8,117 nt of DNA, from assembly GCA_934538895.1 (NCBI GenBank), contig CAKTCH010000056.1, forward strand, positions 1 to 8,117. Direction: 5' to 3'. The notes under the pieces were generated by a model. The model did not search any database. It saw only the letters and a list, made by a program, of their open reading frames with translations, and was not told the DNA's origin. Both the position numbers and the translations under genes were made by a program. Positions 5,466 to 8,117 of the stretch are shown here, piece after piece (the first letter of the stretch is position 1; each line of letters opens with the position of its first letter). The DNA is from an uncultured Alphaproteobacteria bacterium. Lineage in GTDB: Bacteria > Pseudomonadota > Alphaproteobacteria > Micavibrionales > Micavibrionaceae.

Positions 5466-7130
5466 TCAGCTTCTCACAATCCGGCTGAAATGATTGGTGA
5501 TGGGGTAGCGGCGTTCACGGCCAAAGGCACGGCTTGTGATTTTGGGGCCGGGGGCCGATTGGCGGCGTTTATATTCCGCGAGGTCGAGCATCCGCCAGAC
5601 ACGCTGCACCAGCGCCGCGTCATGGCCGCTGCTTTTGACGATGGTGCTTACATCCCCGTTATATTCAATCAGGCCGGTCAGGATGCTGTCGAGCACGTCA
5701 TACGGGGGCAGGGCGTCCTGATCTTTCTGGTTTGGTTTCAACTCCGCCGTTGGCGCCTTGGTCAGCACGTTATCGGGAATAACCTGCGCGTGCGGGCCGA
5801 AACCGTGATCGGGCTTGTGCGCGTTGCGCCAGCGGCAAAGTTCGTACACCTGGGTCTTGTAAATGTCTTTCAGCACATTGAAGCCGCCGCACATATCGCC
5901 GTAGAGCGTAGCGTAGCCGACGGCGACTTCGGATTTATTGCCGGTGGAAAGCACCATCTTGCCGGAGGCGTTCGAGAGCGCCATCAGCGTAATGCCGCGG
6001 CAGCGCGACTGGATGTTCTGATGCGTGATATCAGGGGTGTCTCCGTTGAAATGCGGGCCGAGTTCTTTTTCAAAGGCGCTGACCGGACCGGCGATAGAAA
6101 TGACATCGTAATGAATGCCGAGCGCGCGGCATGTATCTTCCGCGTCGCGGCGGCTTTCTTGCGAGGTATAGACCGACGGCATCATCACGCCATGCACATG
6201 GGCAGCGCCGAGGGCATCGACGGCAATGGCCGCGGACAAAGCACTATCGATGCCGCCGGACATGCCGATCAGCACGCCGGGAAAGCCGTTCTTGGCCACG
6301 TAATCGCGCAAGGCGATCATGACCGCCTGATAAATGGCCTCCGTCTTTTCGTGCAGGGGGCGCAGCGTATCGGTGCTGCAAAGCCAATGGGTTCTGGTGC
6401 GCTGCCAGACGGTATGGTGAATATCCTCGACGAATTCCTCAGCCTGTAAAATCGTATCGCCGCGTTCGTTCAGCATGAAGGACGCGCCGTCGAATACGAC
6501 TTCGTCCTGTCCGCCGCACTGATTGACGTAGAGCAGCGGCAACCCTGTCTCCTTCACGCGCGCGCGGGCGACGGCTATGCGCTGGTCATGCTTGGCGATT
6601 TCATAGGGGCTGGCATTCACGCTGATCAGCAGCCCCGCACCCTGCGCTTTCAGGTAGGAGGCGACTTCAGGCGCCCACGTATCTTCACAGATGACGAAGC
6701 CCAGCTTATGGCCGTGAATATCGATCGGTTCCGCCACCGGGCCGGGCTTGAAAATGCGGGCTTCGTCGAAAACGCCGTAATTAGGCAGATTGTGTTTGTA
6801 GACCGTGCCAATGATTTTCCTGTCGCCGATGATGAGCAGGGCGTTTCTGATGCTGCCGGATTGTTCCTGCGGGACGGACAGCGCGATATATTTTCCATCG
6901 CTTTCCGTGACCAGTTGATCGACCGCTTCTTGCACGCGCGCGCGGAAGGATGGCTTGAGCACGAGGTCCTCCGGTGGATAGCCGCACAGCGCCAGCTCGG
7001 GAAATACAATCAGGTTCGTGAAGGCAGGCGCCTCATCACGGATTTTCCTGATCTTGTTCAGGTTGTATTCGATATTGCCGACGATCGGATTGATCTGCGC
7101 CAGCGTGATGTGAAGGGATGGGTTCGTCAT
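5466..7130 (-). CDS. nadE: Glutamine-dependent NAD+ synthetase
   Basis: NadE performs the last step of NAD synthesis: nicotinate adenine dinucleotide is adenylated by ATP and amidated with ammonia from glutamine. The 554-residue protein has both expected domains. The N-terminal nitrilase-like glutaminase domain (about 1-265) shows the Glu-Lys-Cys triad as Glu45 (VFPELALCGYPPEDL), Lys112 (YKHNLPNYGVFDE) and nucleophile Cys148 (FVICEDTWAPE). The C-terminal synthetase domain has the ATP pyrophosphatase loop SGGIDSAL (291-298), LSTGNKSE (394-401) and the family ending YKRRQSAPGPKITSRAFGR. Both catalytic sites look intact. I chose the ATG at 7128-7130 (MTNPSLHITLAQINP). A GTG 15 bp upstream (7143-7145) would add five residues, and each has only a modest ribosome binding site. 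The gene follows pncB by 82 bp on the same strand, so a shared NAD salvage transcript is likely. Confidence 0.97.
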   Translation of the reverse strand: MTNPSLHITLAQINPIVGNIEYNLNKIRKIRDEAPAFTNLIVFPELALCGYPPEDLVLKPSFRARVQEAVDQLVTESDGKYIALSVPQEQSGSIRNALLIIGDRKIIGTVYKHNLPNYGVFDEARIFKPGPVAEPIDIHGHKLGFVICEDTWAPEVASYLKAQGAGLLISVNASPYEIAKHDQRIAVARARVKETGLPLLYVNQCGGQDEVVFDGASFMLNERGDTILQAEEFVEDIHHTVWQRTRTHWLCSTDTLRPLHEKTEAIYQAVMIALRDYVAKNGFPGVLIGMSGGIDSALSAAIAVDALGAAHVHGVMMPSVYTSQESRRDAEDTCRALGIHYDVISIAGPVSAFEKELGPHFNGDTPDITHQNIQSRCRGITLMALSNASGKMVLSTGNKSEVAVGYATLYGDMCGGFNVLKDIYKTQVYELCRWRNAHKPDHGFGPHAQVIPDNVLTKAPTAELKPNQKDQDALPPYDVLDSILTGLIEYNGDVSTIVKSSGHDAALVQRVWRMLDLAEYKRRQSAPGPKITSRAFGRERRYPITNHFSRIVRS

Positions 7131-7152
7131 GTTTATTTCTTTCACATGATTC

Positions 7153-7191
7153 TCATTGCGGGGAAAGATTCATCCCGACGAGACAATCCAG
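7153..7191. repeat. Decayed TCATTGCG...CAATCCAG repeat in the pncB-nadE spacer
   Basis: The plus strand begins TCATTGCG (7153-7160), then GGGA, and ends CGACGAG-A-CAATCCAG (7177-7191). This is the layout of the common alphaproteobacterial repeat whose intact form has TCATTGCGAGGAGCGAAG at one end and ACGAAGCAATCCAG at the other. The middle has diverged. It takes up about half of the pncB-nadE spacer and lies just upstream of the nadE start, so it would be in the leader of nadE within a joint transcript. Confidence 0.55.
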
Positions 7192-7212
7192 AATGTCCTC
7201 TGCGGCAATAAA

Positions 7213-8117
7213 TCATGCCTTCTTCCTGAACAAAAATTCGCGGCCCAGTTTCACGCGCGGGATACCATCGTAGGCGACGATATCGGCGGTGGCATAAGTT
7301 TCGGTCCATTTATCGGGAAGATAGGAGCCGGTGCCGACGAAATCCAGCGGCGCGCGCGCATCAGCCATCAGGCGGCACTTCTCCGGGCTGAATCCGGAAG
7401 ATCCTGTGATTTTAACTTTATCGTATCCCGCCTTGTCGAGCTGCTCGCGCAGGTGCCAGATAGCCGCCGCCGAAACACCCGTGCCGATCAGGTGGCGCAG
7501 TTCGGTTTCGCTGCGGTAACCGCGCATGACATCCGGCACGTTGCGTTCCAGCACGGCGTAGGACGATTGCGGGTCCAGACCTTCGACGTAACGGCCCCCC
7601 GGCGTATCGATGCGCACGGTCAGTTTTCCGGCTTCGGTGAGTTCCCGGAAATGCGCGGCGACTTCAAGGGAGTCCGAAATCTCGCGTCCGAAATAATCGA
7701 CCAGCACCGTCATCGGCACATCGGGGAGGGTTTCATGGAACATTTTCGCGGCGGCAAGTGTCGATCCGGCATAGCCGATCAGCGCGTGCGGCATCGTACC
7801 CATGCCTTGCTCGTTGCCGAAATAATGTGCGGTAGCGTCGTTGGCATTACCGATAAAGCCGACGGCGTTCGATTTGCGTTTCGCGCGCGCGCTGCCGACG
7901 CTGGCGGCATAGGCCATCATCTCGGCCATTTCCGTGCCGGCGCAATGACGCGCGTCCATCGCGAGGAATTTCACGGCGGGCAATGCGATGCACATGGTAA
8001 AGGCGTTGTAGGCTGCGACGCAGGCAGGCCCGAGTTTTTGCAGGAACAGCGTTTCAAGATCGCAAAGCTGCGACATCGGCCCGGTGATATAGAGCAGCGG
8101 TTCACCCGCCCCCACCC
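7213..8117 (-). CDS. pncB: Nicotinate phosphoribosyltransferase, C-terminal part (5' end beyond window)
   Basis: PncB joins nicotinate to PRPP to form nicotinate mononucleotide, the entry step of the Preiss-Handler salvage route. About 301 codons are visible and the frame is open to the right edge. The first visible residues (GAGEPLLYITGP) match a segment that normally lies around 100 residues into the protein, so the true start is outside the window and the GTG at 8115 is not the start. Family features, numbered from that GTG, are GEPLLYITGP (4-13), NANDATAHYFGNEQGMGTMPH (90-110) with the His110 that corresponds to the phosphorylated histidine of this family, VDYFGREISDSL (139-150), and the phosphate-binding region KITGSSGFSPEKC to DFVGTGSYLP (235-267). 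No defects are seen. The stop is TGA at 7213-7215 and nadE follows 82 bp downstream. Confidence 0.9.
   Translation of the reverse strand, partial: VGAGEPLLYITGPMSQLCDLETLFLQKLGPACVAAYNAFTMCIALPAVKFLAMDARHCAGTEMAEMMAYAASVGSARAKRKSNAVGFIGNANDATAHYFGNEQGMGTMPHALIGYAGSTLAAAKMFHETLPDVPMTVLVDYFGREISDSLEVAAHFRELTEAGKLTVRIDTPGGRYVEGLDPQSSYAVLERNVPDVMRGYRSETELRHLIGTGVSAAAIWHLREQLDKAGYDKVKITGSSGFSPEKCRLMADARAPLDFVGTGSYLPDKWTETYATADIVAYDGIPRVKLGREFLFRKKA

Noticed and set aside
5490..6449. 319-residue plus-strand ORF
   Set aside because: It lies wholly antisense to nadE, whose motifs are unambiguous. Long antisense frames are expected opposite GC-biased genes.
6588..7211. 207-residue plus-strand ORF over the nadE 5' end and spacer
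   Set aside because: Antisense to the glutaminase domain of nadE, with no family resemblance of its own.

Overview
The window looks like ordinary chromosomal sequence from an alphaproteobacterium. The evidence is the S4 protein without zinc-binding cysteines, a GltX of the alphaproteobacterial 'HAGN ... KLSKR' type, a DUF4112 protein, and intergenic palindromes of the GTCATTCCCGC / ATCCCCGGNNNNNCCGGGGATGAC and TCATTGCG...CAATCCAG kinds that are common in that class. A Rhodospirillales- or Micavibrio-like organism is a guess from the overall look, not something the sequence proves.

Layout. Bases 1-402 hold no convincing gene. They end in a near-consensus sigma70 promoter (276-303) and a leader with a GC-rich hairpin, which serve rpsD (403-1023, +). 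A strong intrinsic terminator (1062-1086) closes rpsD. The minus-strand pair trmJ-like methyltransferase (2227-1460) then DUF4112 protein (1420-1085) converges on rpsD, and the DUF4112 stop codon lies in the T-tract of the rpsD terminator. An AT-rich divergent spacer (2228-2330) separates trmJ from a plus-strand RNase II-family (RNB) gene (2331-3704). The 214-bp gap between the convergent RNB and gltX genes is packed with repeats. gltX (5256-3919, -) follows, then a 209-bp spacer, then nadE (7130-5466, -) and the 3' part of pncB (8117-7213, -), which runs off the right edge.

Function. Three themes are visible. The first is translation and RNA metabolism: S4, a tRNA 2'-O-methyltransferase, glutamyl-tRNA synthetase and an unusual RNase. 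The second is NAD salvage: pncB makes nicotinate mononucleotide and nadE performs the final amidation, so the two sit at the ends of the Preiss-Handler route with the nadD step not in view. The third is one small membrane-type protein of unknown role.

I found no mobile element with a transposase, no CRISPR array, no tRNA and no defence or biosynthetic cluster. The most unusual item is the RNB-family protein. It lacks recognisable cold-shock and S1 domains, has isoleucine at one of the four usual metal-binding aspartate positions, and ends in a region that resembles a double-stranded-RNA-binding domain. The second point of interest is the set of two palindromic repeat families that have inserted at gene borders and create false ORF extensions.
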